A DNA stretch of 14,146 nucleotides, taken from positions 1 to 14,146 of the forward strand of contig DATAWZ010000123.1 of assembly GCA_036266975.1 (NCBI GenBank). Direction: 5' to 3'. This DNA comes from DATAWZ01 sp036266975 (GTDB taxonomy: Bacteria; Actinomycetota; Thermoleophilia; Solirubrobacterales; Solirubrobacteraceae). The translations under genes were made by a program, and so were the position numbers. A model generated the notes under the pieces. The model ran no database searches. It saw only the letters and a program-made list of their open reading frames with translations, and was not told where the DNA came from. Below are positions 1 through 7,115 of this stretch, in pieces. Numbering within the stretch: position 1 is the first letter of the stretch; the number at the start of each line of letters is the position of its first letter.

Positions 1-2
1 GC

Positions 3-1550
3 GGCTTCTTCCCGGGCAACCTCGTCGTGAGCACGAGCCAGTACACCAGCGACCCGAGCCTGTTCACGCCCGGGACCACCCAGCTGCCCCCCGGCTGCAC
101 CACCGGCAACTGCGGCACGGCCGTGGCCAACGGCGACTTCCCGCAGGTCTTCGACAACGACTCGGCCGACGGCAGCTTCGGCGTGACCTCGAAGATCGTG
201 CTCGACCAGATCAGCCCGTTCGGCCAGCCGATCGACTCCCTGGAGGTCCCCAACAGCACCGAGCGCGGGATCGGAGCCAACAGCGACCAGATGGTCACGA
301 GCTTCTCCTCGAAGTCCGAGCTGGCGCTCAACCTGTCGACCAACGGCCAGGACCTGACGTTCATGGGCTACAAGGCGCCGGTCGACGCGGTCGACGCCTC
401 CAACGGCAACACGCCCGGCGTGATCGACCCCACCAACCCGGTGCCCGGCGCCTTCTACCGCGTGGTCGGCGAGGTCGACGCGCAGGGCCGCTTCCACTTC
501 ACCGAGACCAACGCCTACAGCGGTGACAACGGCCGCGCGGCGATCCTCGACAACTCCCACGGATCGAACCTGATCTACGCCGCGGGCAACGCCGGCAACG
601 GCTCCTCGCCCGAGCCCGTCGGGGTGATCGAGGGCGCCGGCGCCCAGCTGGTCGACCCGCAGCTGATTCCCGAGGCGGCCCAGGACCCGGGCGCCCCCAA
701 GCCGCTCGGCGGCTTCAGCGTGACGCAGCTCGGCGAGAAGGCCGACAAGAGCGGCAAGGACACCAACTTCCGCGGACTGGGGATCGACAACAACGTCGTC
801 TATTACACGAAGGGCAGCGGCAGCAACGGCATCAACACGGTCTACTTCGTCGACACGACCGGCCGGGCCTGTCCGGGCACCGGAGTCGGCCTGCCCGTCC
901 CCGGCGCCCCGCTGCCGGACGCGCCGCTGAGCATCGACCCCTCGACGCTCCAGGCCGACGGCCTGCCGCCGAACATGTGCATCCTGAAGGGCTTCCCGAC
1001 CACGCTGGCCAAGACGAGCACGTGGTTCCCGTTCGGGGTCTGGTTCGCCAATCCGGACACGCTCTACGTGGCCGACGAGGGCGACGGCACCGCCACCTAC
1101 TCGGCGACGAGCGACACCTACACCGACGCCGCCTCGCAGGCGACCGCCGGGCTGCAGAAGTGGGTGTTCAACGGCACCCAGTGGAACCTGGCCTACACGC
1201 TGACCGCCGGGCTGAACCTCGGCAAGCCGTACTCGGTCCCGGGCTACCCGACCGGCACCAACTCCGCCACGGGGCTGCCCTGGTCCCCGGCCACCGACGG
1301 GCTGCGCAACCTCACCGGCATCGTGAACCCGGGGACGGGGCAGGCCGCCATCTGGGCCATCACCTCGACGGTCAGCGGCAGCGGTGACCAGGGCGCCGAC
1401 CCCAACAAGCTGGTCGAGGTCACCGACAACCTGTCGGCCACCTCGCCGCCCGGGAACGAGCGCTTCACGACCGTGAAGAGCGCCGGCGACGGCGAGGTCC
1501 TGCGCGGCGTCTCCTTCACGCCGGGCACGTTCGTCGACGGCTCCCTCTAG
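3..1550 (+). CDS. Secreted beta-propeller-like protein, 3' part (5' end outside window)
   Basis: The reading frame is open to the left edge, so the start lies outside the window; a GTG at 27 is in frame but sits inside the protein. About 515 residues are visible. They are rich in Asn, Gly, Ser, Thr and Pro with few Lys, typical of exported actinobacterial proteins. Near the N-terminal side there is a Cys pair (CTTGNC), and further on single Cys residues near RACPG and NMCIL. Segments such as VWFANPDTLYVADEGDG and DNNVVYYTKG resemble blades of NHL/YVTN-type beta-propellers, but I cannot assign a family. There is no sorting signal or membrane anchor at the C-terminus, which ends GTFVDGSL. The TAG stop is the last three bases of a CTAG to which a 58-bp repeat is directly joined. 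A strong hairpin follows. Function is unknown; an extracellular binding or structural role is inference only. Confidence 0.8.
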   Translation, partial: GFFPGNLVVSTSQYTSDPSLFTPGTTQLPPGCTTGNCGTAVANGDFPQVFDNDSADGSFGVTSKIVLDQISPFGQPIDSLEVPNSTERGIGANSDQMVTSFSSKSELALNLSTNGQDLTFMGYKAPVDAVDASNGNTPGVIDPTNPVPGAFYRVVGEVDAQGRFHFTETNAYSGDNGRAAILDNSHGSNLIYAAGNAGNGSSPEPVGVIEGAGAQLVDPQLIPEAAQDPGAPKPLGGFSVTQLGEKADKSGKDTNFRGLGIDNNVVYYTKGSGSNGINTVYFVDTTGRACPGTGVGLPVPGAPLPDAPLSIDPSTLQADGLPPNMCILKGFPTTLAKTSTWFPFGVWFANPDTLYVADEGDGTATYSATSDTYTDAASQATAGLQKWVFNGTQWNLAYTLTAGLNLGKPYSVPGYPTGTNSATGLPWSPATDGLRNLTGIVNPGTGQAAIWAITSTVSGSGDQGADPNKLVEVTDNLSATSPPGNERFTTVKSAGDGEVLRGVSFTPGTFVDGSL

Positions 1551-1608
1551 CGCCAGGCGAAGATTTGCAGCCGCGAAGCGGGAGCGGATTTGCAGGAGGT
1601 GCCACTAG
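1551..1608 (+). repeat. 58-bp REP-like dispersed repeat, copy 1 (single)
   Basis: This 58-bp stretch is identical, base for base, to 8100-8157; the match stops exactly at both ends. Inside it, the 9-mer GATTTGCAG occurs twice as a direct repeat (1562-1570 and 1587-1595). Between them is a small hairpin, CCGC-GAA-GCGG (1571-1581). The element ends in GCCACTAG. It is preceded by CTAG (1547-1550), which includes the stop codon of the upstream gene, and ends with CTAG (1605-1608). It carries an AGGAGGTG stretch, but no gene start follows at a useful distance. Short, intergenic, non-coding and placed at a gene end, it resembles bacterial REP elements, but I do not know a named family for it. Confidence 0.85.
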
Positions 1609-1620
1609 CCACAGCGGATC

Positions 1621-1654
1621 CGCGCCGCGCGCCCACGATCGGGCGCGCGGCGCG
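1621..1654 (+). terminator. Strong GC hairpin after the secreted-protein gene
   Basis: A perfect 14-bp stem (1621-1634 with 1641-1654) closes a six-base loop ACGATC. It is followed by CCTCGCTCTTT, a weak T-rich stretch. It lies 71 bases after the stop of the upstream gene and 66 bases before the lon -35 box, so a role as transcription terminator for the upstream gene is likely. There is no clean U-tract, so termination efficiency is uncertain. Confidence 0.6.
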
Positions 1655-1719
1655 CCTCGCTCTTTAACCCCCATTTTCCCGCCCGCTCCCGTGGCTCTGC
1701 CCCGCTCCTCGGGAGATAC

Positions 1720-1764
1720 TTGTGCGCGCAACCATCGCGCGCTATAGTTGCTTACGAAACGTAA
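1720..1764 (+). promoter_or_regulatory. lon promoter with overlapping palindromic operator candidate
   Basis: The -35 box TTGTGC (1720-1725) and the -10 box TATAGT (1743-1748) are separated by exactly 17 bases, a good housekeeping-sigma promoter. Transcription would start near 1755. The predicted start lies within the perfect inverted repeat TTACG-AAA-CGTAA (1752-1764), a likely repressor site. This site does not look like the HspR (HAIR) or ClgR operators known from other actinobacterial protease genes. The HxlR-type regulator encoded just behind lon is an obvious candidate ligand of the site, but that is inference. A Shine-Dalgarno-like GGGAG (1774-1778) sits 10 bases before the ATG. Confidence 0.65.
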
Positions 1765-1788
1765 CCCCTTGGCGGGAGAACTGAGAAG

Positions 1789-4071
1789 ATGAACACCCTG
1801 AGATTGATTCCCCTGGAAGACGCGGTCGTCCTCCCCGGAATGGGCATCACCCTCACCGTCGACGTGGGCGACGACGAACGCGTCGTGCTCGTGCCCCGAC
1901 ACGGCGATGAGTTCGTCGACGTCGGCACGGTGGCCGAGGTCGGCGAGCGTCTGCGCCTTCCGGGCGGCGGGCGCGCGATCACCCTACAGGGCGTGCACCG
2001 CGCCCAAATCGGCGCGGCCCGGACCGGACCCGACGGCGAGCTGCGCGTCGAAGTCACCGAGCTGCCCGACGAGCACCCGGTCACCGGGCGCACGCGCGAG
2101 CTCGAGCGCGAGTACCGCGCCGTGGTCGAGGAGATCCTCGAGCTGCGCGGCGACGACGGCCGCATCCTGGCCTTCCTGCGTGCGATCGCCGAGCCCGGCG
2201 CGCTGGCCGACTCGTGCGGCTATTCGCCCGACCTGAGCTTCGATGACCGCGTGCAGCTGCTGCGCACCACCGACGTCACCGAGCGCCTGGAGCTGGCGAC
2301 CCGGCTGCAGCGCGAGCGGCTGGCCGAGTTGCAGATCCGCAAGCGGATCCGCGACGACGTCCAGCAGGGCGCCGACAAGCAGCAGCGCGAGTACTTCCTG
2401 CGCAAGCAGATGGACTCGATCCGCAAGGAGCTGGGCGAGGACGACGCGTCGGTCGTGGACGAATACCGCGCCAAGATCGACGAGGCCGACATGCCCGAAG
2501 AGGTCCGCACCCAGGCCGAGCGCGAGCTCGGGCGGCTGGAGCGGATGGGCGAGCAGTCCGGCGAGGCGTCGATGATCCGCACCTACCTGGACTGGCTGAT
2601 CGCCGTGCCGTGGGGCACGCGCTCCGAGGAGCGCCTGGACCCGGTCGGCGCGCGCGAGCAGCTCGACGCCGACCACGCCGGGCTGACCGACGTCAAGGAC
2701 CGCATCGTCGAGTACCTCGCCGTGCGCAAGCTGCGCACCGAGCGGGGCATCGAGGTGGACCCGAAGTCGGGCGCGATCCTGACGCTGATCGGACCCCCCG
2801 GCACCGGCAAGACCTCGATTGGCGAGTCGATCGCCAAGGCGACCGGCCGCGAGTTCGTGCGCATGTCGCTGGGCGGCGTGCGTGACGAGGCCGAGATCCG
2901 CGGGCACCGGCGCACCTACATCGGCGCGCTGCCGGGCCGGCTGGTGCGGGCGCTGCGCGACGCCAAGACGATGAACCCGGTGATCCTGCTCGACGAGGTC
3001 GACAAGGTCGGCGCGGACTGGCGCGGGGATCCCTCGAGCGCACTGCTCGAGGTGCTCGACCCGGCCCAGAACCACTCCTTCCGCGATCACTACCTCGACG
3101 TCGAGCTCGACCTCAGCCAGGTGATGTTCATCGCCACGGCCAACCAGGCCGAGACGATCCCCGGGCCGCTGCTCGACCGCATGGAGGTGATCCGCTTCGA
3201 CGGGTACACCACCGCGGAGAAGCTCGCGATCGCCCGCGGGTACCTGTGGCCGCGCCAACGCGACCGCAACGGCCTGCGCGAGGACGAGGTCTCGATCGAC
3301 GACGACGTGCTGCAGACGATCACCACCGAGTACACCCGCGAGGCGGGCGTGCGCAACCTCGAGCGCGAGCTCGGAACCGTGCTGCGCAAGACCGCCACTC
3401 GGATCGCCAGTGACCCGTCGCTGGCGCCGGTGAAGATCGACCTGGACGCGGTGCGCGACGCCCTCGGACGCCAGAAGCACTTCCAGGAGTCGGCCATTCG
3501 CACGGCGGTGCCGGGCGTGGCCACGGGCCTGGCGGTGACCGGCGCCGGCGGCGACGTGCTGTTCGTCGAGGCGACGTCGATGAAGGGTGCCCAAGGTCTG
3601 GTGCTCACCGGGCAGCTGGGCGACGTGATGAAGGAGTCCGGGCGGATCGCGCTCTCCTACGTGCGCGGCCACGCCGAGGACCTCGGCGTCGACGAGCACG
3701 CCTTCGACGAGCGCGAGTTCCACGTGCACGTGCCGGCGGGAGCGATCCCCAAGGACGGCCCCTCGGCCGGCGTGACGATGGTCACGGCGCTCGCGTCGCT
3801 GCTGTCCGGGCGACCGGTCAAGCACACGGTCGGCATGACCGGCGAGGTCACGCTGCAGGGCCGGGTGCTGCCGATCGGCGGGCTCAAGCAGAAGGTGCTC
3901 GCCGCCCACGCGGCCGGGCTGACCGACGTGATCCTGCCCGAGCGCAACCGGGGCGACCTGGACGACATTCCGGCGGACGTGCGCGAGCAGATGCGCTTCC
4001 ATCCGGTGATGACCGTGCAGGAAGTGCTCGACCGGGCGCTCGAGCCCGCTCCGCAGGTCGCGCTCGCGTGA
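1789..4071 (+). CDS. lon: ATP-dependent protease Lon
   Basis: This 760-residue protein has the full LonA layout: N-terminal substrate-binding domain (about 1-190), coiled-coil linker (about 190-270, including EYFLRKQMDSIRKELGEDD), AAA+ module, and C-terminal S16 serine protease domain. The Walker A motif GPPGTGKT is at residues 335-342 and Walker B ILLDEVD at about 399-405. The protease domain has KDGPSAG with the catalytic Ser at 659, and GGLKQK with the catalytic Lys at 702. The Ser-Lys spacing of 43 equals that of the E. coli enzyme (S679/K722). Lon degrades misfolded and some regulatory proteins in the cytoplasm at the cost of ATP. The ATG at 1789 has GGGAG 10 bases upstream and fits the family N-terminus (LRLIPLEDAVVLPGM). 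It has its own promoter and is probably co-transcribed with the HxlR gene 19 bp downstream. It appears intact. Confidence 0.97.
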   Translation: MNTLRLIPLEDAVVLPGMGITLTVDVGDDERVVLVPRHGDEFVDVGTVAEVGERLRLPGGGRAITLQGVHRAQIGAARTGPDGELRVEVTELPDEHPVTGRTRELEREYRAVVEEILELRGDDGRILAFLRAIAEPGALADSCGYSPDLSFDDRVQLLRTTDVTERLELATRLQRERLAELQIRKRIRDDVQQGADKQQREYFLRKQMDSIRKELGEDDASVVDEYRAKIDEADMPEEVRTQAERELGRLERMGEQSGEASMIRTYLDWLIAVPWGTRSEERLDPVGAREQLDADHAGLTDVKDRIVEYLAVRKLRTERGIEVDPKSGAILTLIGPPGTGKTSIGESIAKATGREFVRMSLGGVRDEAEIRGHRRTYIGALPGRLVRALRDAKTMNPVILLDEVDKVGADWRGDPSSALLEVLDPAQNHSFRDHYLDVELDLSQVMFIATANQAETIPGPLLDRMEVIRFDGYTTAEKLAIARGYLWPRQRDRNGLREDEVSIDDDVLQTITTEYTREAGVRNLERELGTVLRKTATRIASDPSLAPVKIDLDAVRDALGRQKHFQESAIRTAVPGVATGLAVTGAGGDVLFVEATSMKGAQGLVLTGQLGDVMKESGRIALSYVRGHAEDLGVDEHAFDEREFHVHVPAGAIPKDGPSAGVTMVTALASLLSGRPVKHTVGMTGEVTLQGRVLPIGGLKQKVLAAHAAGLTDVILPERNRGDLDDIPADVREQMRFHPVMTVQEVLDRALEPAPQVALA

Positions 4072-4090
4072 TGTAAAAGGCAGGCGAGCG

Positions 4091-4414
4091 ATGCGCTGTC
4101 GACGATGTGAACCCGTCCCCGAGGAGGTCCGCCGTATGGCGGGCCTCCTCGAACGACGTTGGCAACTGCAGGTGCTGTACGCGGCGCTCACCGGCGCGCG
4201 CCGCTTCAACGAGTTCGCCGAGGCGGTCCCGGGCATCTCGCCCCGCATGCTCGCCGAGCGGCTGCGCGACCTGGAGGCGGCGGGAATCGTCTTCCGCCAG
4301 GTGACCCCTCACTACAGCCCGCCGCTGGTCGAGTACCGGCTCACCCCGCGCGGCGAGGCCCTGGGGCCGGTGATCGACGCCGTCCGCGAGTACGCGGCTG
4401 CTCTCGAGGTCTGA
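4091..4414 (+). CDS. HxlR-family winged-helix transcriptional regulator
   Basis: This 107-residue protein has the HxlR/MarR-like core. It runs from a helix with RRWQLQVLYAAL, through RRFNEFAEAVPGISPRMLAERL (the recognition-helix region), to LEAAGIVFRQV and the wing ending in PLVEYRLTPRGEAL. HxlR proteins are dimeric DNA-binding repressors or activators; several sense electrophiles or oxidants through an N-terminal Cys. Here Cys3 and Cys6 (MRCRRCEP) sit at the place where family members usually carry the conserved Cys, so redox sensing is plausible. The ATG at 4091 has AAAGG 10 bases upstream. The gene lies 19 bp after lon with no visible terminator between, so the two are probably one transcript. 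Autoregulation through the palindrome in the lon promoter is an inference. Confidence 0.88.
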   Translation: MRCRRCEPVPEEVRRMAGLLERRWQLQVLYAALTGARRFNEFAEAVPGISPRMLAERLRDLEAAGIVFRQVTPHYSPPLVEYRLTPRGEALGPVIDAVREYAAALEV

Positions 4415-4553
4415 GCGCCGCACCGACGCCGACGATCCGGTCGAGCGGGCCGAGGATCGCGCCCGCGACGGCACCGGCCACGGCCGTCAGCTGCGCAACG
4501 GGGTCATCGGCCTGGTCCTGCCGTTCGTCCTGGTCAGCGCGCTGCTGCTCGCG

Positions 4554-5489
4554 GTGCCCGGCCTGGACGAGATCACCGACGAGATCGGCCACGTGGGCAC
4601 CACGTCGATCATCGCCGGCCTGGCGCTCGAGTGGCTCTCGTGCGTGGGCTACGTGCTCACCGTGCAGCTCATCTTCTCGCGCGCGCCGCGGCGCTTCGCC
4701 GCCCGTCTGGCCTGGACCGAGATGGCCTTCAACGCCGCGCTGTCGTTCGGCGGCGCCGGCAGCCTGGCCGTCGGCGCCTGGGTGCTGCAGGCGCGCGGGA
4801 TGCCGGTCAGGCGGATCGCCGAGCGCTCGGCGGTGCTGTTCCTCCTCACCAGCGCGATCAACGTGGTCGTGCTGGTCGTCTTCGGGCTGGGCCTGGCCGT
4901 CGGGCTGTTTCCCGGCCCCTCGGGCGCGCTGCTGAGCATCCTGCCCGCGGCGGTCGGCGCGGGGACACTCGCGTTCGTCCTCTCGCTGCCGCGCTGGGTC
5001 GATCCGCTCGCGCGCCGCGCCGGTGACCACGGGCGGCTGGCCACGCTGCTGCACGGCGCGAGCGAGTCGATCCGCGAGGCGCGCCGCCTGATGGTCAAGC
5101 CCGACTGGCGCAACGTCGGCCCGACGCTCTACCTGCTCGCCGACATCACCGTGCTCGACGTGTGCCTGAACGCCGTCGGGCCCGCGCCGCCGTTCGCCGC
5201 GGTCGTGCTCGCCTACCAGATCGGCTACCTGGCCAACGTCATCCCCGTGCCGGGCGGGATCGGCGTGCTCGACAGCGGGCTGGTCGGGATGCTCGTCCTG
5301 TACGGCGCCAAGGCGACGCCGGCGACGGCCGCCGTGCTCGTCTCCCACGCGATCGCGCTGTGGGTGCCGACCGTGATCGGCACCGCCGCGTTCGTGGTGC
5401 TGCGCCGCTCGCTGCGCGACCGTTGCCGCTGCCCTCAGGCGGCTGACAGGTGCTCATCAAGGGCCTTGGAGGCCTGCGTGTCCTCGTAG
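4554..5489 (+). CDS. YbhN/UPF0104 (LPG-synthase TM-type) integral membrane protein; true start probably upstream
   Basis: From the GTG at 4554 this is a 311-residue polytopic membrane protein. It has the features of the UPF0104/YbhN (lysylphosphatidylglycerol-synthase TM region) family: FGGAGSLAVGAWVLQARGM at about residues 64-82 and NVIPVPGGIGVLD at about 227-239, amid 7-8 hydrophobic segments. Such proteins handle or flip lipids or glycolipids; the substrate here is unknown. The frame stays open upstream to 4374. It encodes a charged stretch (TDADDPVERAEDRA), then a clear hydrophobic helix (GVIGLVLPFVLVSALLLAV) immediately before the GTG. No ATG, GTG or TTG lies in that extension, so either a rare start (CTG at 4398 or 4488) is used or there is a base change or error. 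The last 55 bases overlap the convergent gene on the minus strand. The Cys-rich tail (RCRCPQAADRC) is unlikely to be conserved. Confidence 0.8.
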   Translation: MPGLDEITDEIGHVGTTSIIAGLALEWLSCVGYVLTVQLIFSRAPRRFAARLAWTEMAFNAALSFGGAGSLAVGAWVLQARGMPVRRIAERSAVLFLLTSAINVVVLVVFGLGLAVGLFPGPSGALLSILPAAVGAGTLAFVLSLPRWVDPLARRAGDHGRLATLLHGASESIREARRLMVKPDWRNVGPTLYLLADITVLDVCLNAVGPAPPFAAVVLAYQIGYLANVIPVPGGIGVLDSGLVGMLVLYGAKATPATAAVLVSHAIALWVPTVIGTAAFVVLRRSLRDRCRCPQAADRCSSRALEACVSS

Positions 5490-5845
5490 ACCTCGTACTC
5501 GTACAGCCGCCCCCACTTCATCCGGCCCCAGATCACGAAGCGGTTGTCGTAGACGCGCTTGCCGTCGCGGTCCAGGTGGTCGGTCCCGCGCAGGCAGATC
5601 GTCGCGTTCCACGGCGGGCCGACGAGCACGGCCTCGTCGGCGTAGAGCTGCATCCCGGTGTCGACCAGCCGCTGCAGCCAGCGCTCGAGCTCGTCGCGCC
5701 CCTGCAGGTCGACGGCCCAGCTGCTGTCGCCGGGGAAGCGGAAGCGGATGTCGGGATGATCGAAGCGCAGCAACGGCCGATAGTCGCCGGCGCGCAACCG
5801 CGCGAGGTTGTGGTCCAGGAGCTTCTTGGCGAGCCACGACTGCAT
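5435..5845 (-). CDS. NTF2-like / SnoaL-like small protein
   Basis: This 136-residue protein opens with a helix (QSWLAKKLLDHNLARLRAGDY). It continues with RFDHPDIRFRFPG and an ELERWLQRLVD helix, and ends in beta-strands with alternating aromatic residues (NRFVIWGRMKWGRLYEYEVYED). This is the pattern of the NTF2-like/SnoaL cone fold, which includes polyketide cyclases, ketosteroid isomerase-like enzymes and ligand-binding proteins. No specific catalytic set can be named, so the role is open. The ATG at 5845 has a strong GAGGAGG about 10 bases upstream. Its 3' end overlaps the end of the convergent membrane-protein gene by 55 bases. Confidence 0.8.
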   Translation of the reverse strand: MQSWLAKKLLDHNLARLRAGDYRPLLRFDHPDIRFRFPGDSSWAVDLQGRDELERWLQRLVDTGMQLYADEAVLVGPPWNATICLRGTDHLDRDGKRVYDNRFVIWGRMKWGRLYEYEVYEDTQASKALDEHLSAA

Positions 5846-5868
5846 TTCCCGGGGCCTCCTCGTTTAGA

Positions 5869-5898
5869 TTGATCGCTCTACTTAATTGATCTTAGGGT
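5869..5898 (+). promoter_or_regulatory. Candidate promoter of the channel-like gene in an A+T-richer divergent spacer
   Basis: The 121-bp spacer between two divergent genes (5846-5966) has a markedly A+T-rich core. TTGATC (5869-5874) and TAGGGT (5893-5898) are 18 bases apart and can serve as -35 and -10 boxes for the plus strand. ATTGATC occurs twice as a direct repeat (5868-5874 and 5885-5891), 17 bp apart, which could also be a regulator site. No equally good promoter is visible for the minus-strand NTF2-like gene, and no clear Shine-Dalgarno precedes the channel gene. Confidence 0.4.
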
Positions 5899-5966
5899 AA
5901 AGAATGCGGCGCGGTCGGTCGGCTTCGGCGCTGGGCCGGAGTGTCGGGCGCATCTAGTCTTCGGCC

Positions 5967-7049
5967 ATGCACGTCTTGGTGGGGTTGCTCGGGCTGCTGC
6001 TCGCGCTCACGATGCTCAGCGAGCTGTTCGTGGTGATGCTCGTTCCGCGCCGGGTCAAGCGCGACCCGCGCATCGCCCGCCAGCTCTACGACCTCGCCTG
6101 GCCGTACTGGCGGCGCCTGGGGCTGCGTCTGGGCGGGCGCTCGGGCGACACGCTGCTCGGGCTGTTCGGGCCGCTGGGGCTGATCGGGATGCTCGTGGTG
6201 TGGACGAGCGGGCTGATGGTCGGCTACGCGGCGATGCAGTGGGGCGCGGGCTCGCACCTGGGCGCCGGGCACGTGGTGGGCTTCGGCGACGACCTGTACT
6301 TCACGGCGGGCAGCTTCGTCACGGTCGGCGCCGCCGGGCTGTCGCCGACGACCTCGCTCGAGCGGGCGCTGTCGATCCTGACCACCACCAGCGGCTTTGC
6401 CGTGCTGACGATCGTGATCGCCTACCTGCCCTCGCTGTTCAGCGCGTTCTCGCGCCGGGAGACCAACGTCTCGCGTCTGGACCCCCGCGCGGGCACGCCG
6501 CCGAGCGCGATACGGCTGCTCGTGCGCTCGACGAAGGGCGGCGACTGGGAGACGCTCGTCGACTACCTGGGCGACTGGGAGGGGTGGGCGGCGGATCTGA
6601 TGGAGACGCACCTCAGCTACCCGGTGCTCGCCTACTACCGCTCCCAGCACGTCGGGCAGAACTGGCTGGCGGCGCTGACGACGGTGATGGACTCGTGCGC
6701 GCTGGTGGTCGCCGCGGCGCCCGAGCGCCAGGCCGATCACGCGAGCTTCACGTTCGCCCTCGGGCGCCATGCGATGGCCGACCTGGCCTACACCTTCCGG
6801 GCGGCGCCGCGGGCGCCTCTCGAGCCGCGCCTGAGCGAGGACGACTTCACCGAGCTGATGCGGGCGCTGGACGAGAACGGCGTGCCGCTGCGCGGGCAGG
6901 TGGCCGAGGTCCAGCACCGGCTGGCGTCGATGCAGGCGCTCTACGAGCCCTACGCGCTGGCGCTCGCCGACCGCCTCGCGCTCCCGGTCGCGCCCTGGCG
7001 CGCCCGCGACGACACGCCCGATAACTGGCGTACCACGGCGTTCCACTAG
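5967..7049 (+). CDS. Ion-channel-like (Ion_trans_2 type) membrane protein with atypical filter
   Basis: This 360-residue protein has a first hydrophobic helix (about residues 2-28) and a second (about 65-90). A re-entrant-loop-like stretch, DDLYFTAGSFVTVGAAGLSPTT (split here: pore helix about 105-116, filter T119-V-G-A-A-G124), is followed by a third helix (about 130-157). The arrangement matches the pore module of two-TM potassium channels, and FTAGSFVTVG plus LSPTT correspond to the usual pore helix, TVG and post-filter sequence. The canonical TVGYG/TLGYG is replaced by TVGAAG, so potassium selectivity is doubtful. The remaining ~200 residues form a soluble cytoplasmic part without a recognisable RCK/TrkA-N nucleotide-binding domain. 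The ATG at 5967 gives the natural N-terminal membrane helix. The stop TAG lies in a CTAG. The transported ion and the role are unknown. Confidence 0.75.
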   Translation: MHVLVGLLGLLLALTMLSELFVVMLVPRRVKRDPRIARQLYDLAWPYWRRLGLRLGGRSGDTLLGLFGPLGLIGMLVVWTSGLMVGYAAMQWGAGSHLGAGHVVGFGDDLYFTAGSFVTVGAAGLSPTTSLERALSILTTTSGFAVLTIVIAYLPSLFSAFSRRETNVSRLDPRAGTPPSAIRLLVRSTKGGDWETLVDYLGDWEGWAADLMETHLSYPVLAYYRSQHVGQNWLAALTTVMDSCALVVAAAPERQADHASFTFALGRHAMADLAYTFRAAPRAPLEPRLSEDDFTELMRALDENGVPLRGQVAEVQHRLASMQALYEPYALALADRLALPVAPWRARDDTPDNWRTTAFH

Positions 7050-7077
7050 CTCGCGCCCCTGTCCCGGCCGGCCGCGC

Positions 7078-7091
7078 CCCGTCGGAACGGG
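7078..7091 (+). terminator. Weak hairpin after the channel-like gene
   Basis: CCCGT (7078-7082) pairs with ACGGG (7087-7091) around a CGGA loop. The sequence after it, AGTTGCCCTTGTTT, is moderately T-rich. It lies 29 bases after the channel stop and just before the next gene. The stem is short, so termination is only possible, not established. Confidence 0.3.
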
Positions 7092-7115
7092 AGTTGCCCT
7101 TGTTTGGGGTGCTAT

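Noticed and set aside
1597..1604. AGGAGGTG in the repeat as a ribosome binding site
   Set aside because: In both copies no start codon with a protein-like frame follows at a suitable distance; it is part of the repeat sequence.
1984..4248. A 754-codon open frame antisense to lon
   Set aside because: Its product is Ala/Arg/Leu/His/Val-rich without any domain and exactly mirrors the third-position GC pattern of lon; long antisense frames are expected at this base composition.
7104..7115. TTG at 7104 as start of the DUF559 protein
   Set aside because: ATG at 7116 is better placed relative to GGGGTG and the domain start; the extra four residues add nothing recognisable.
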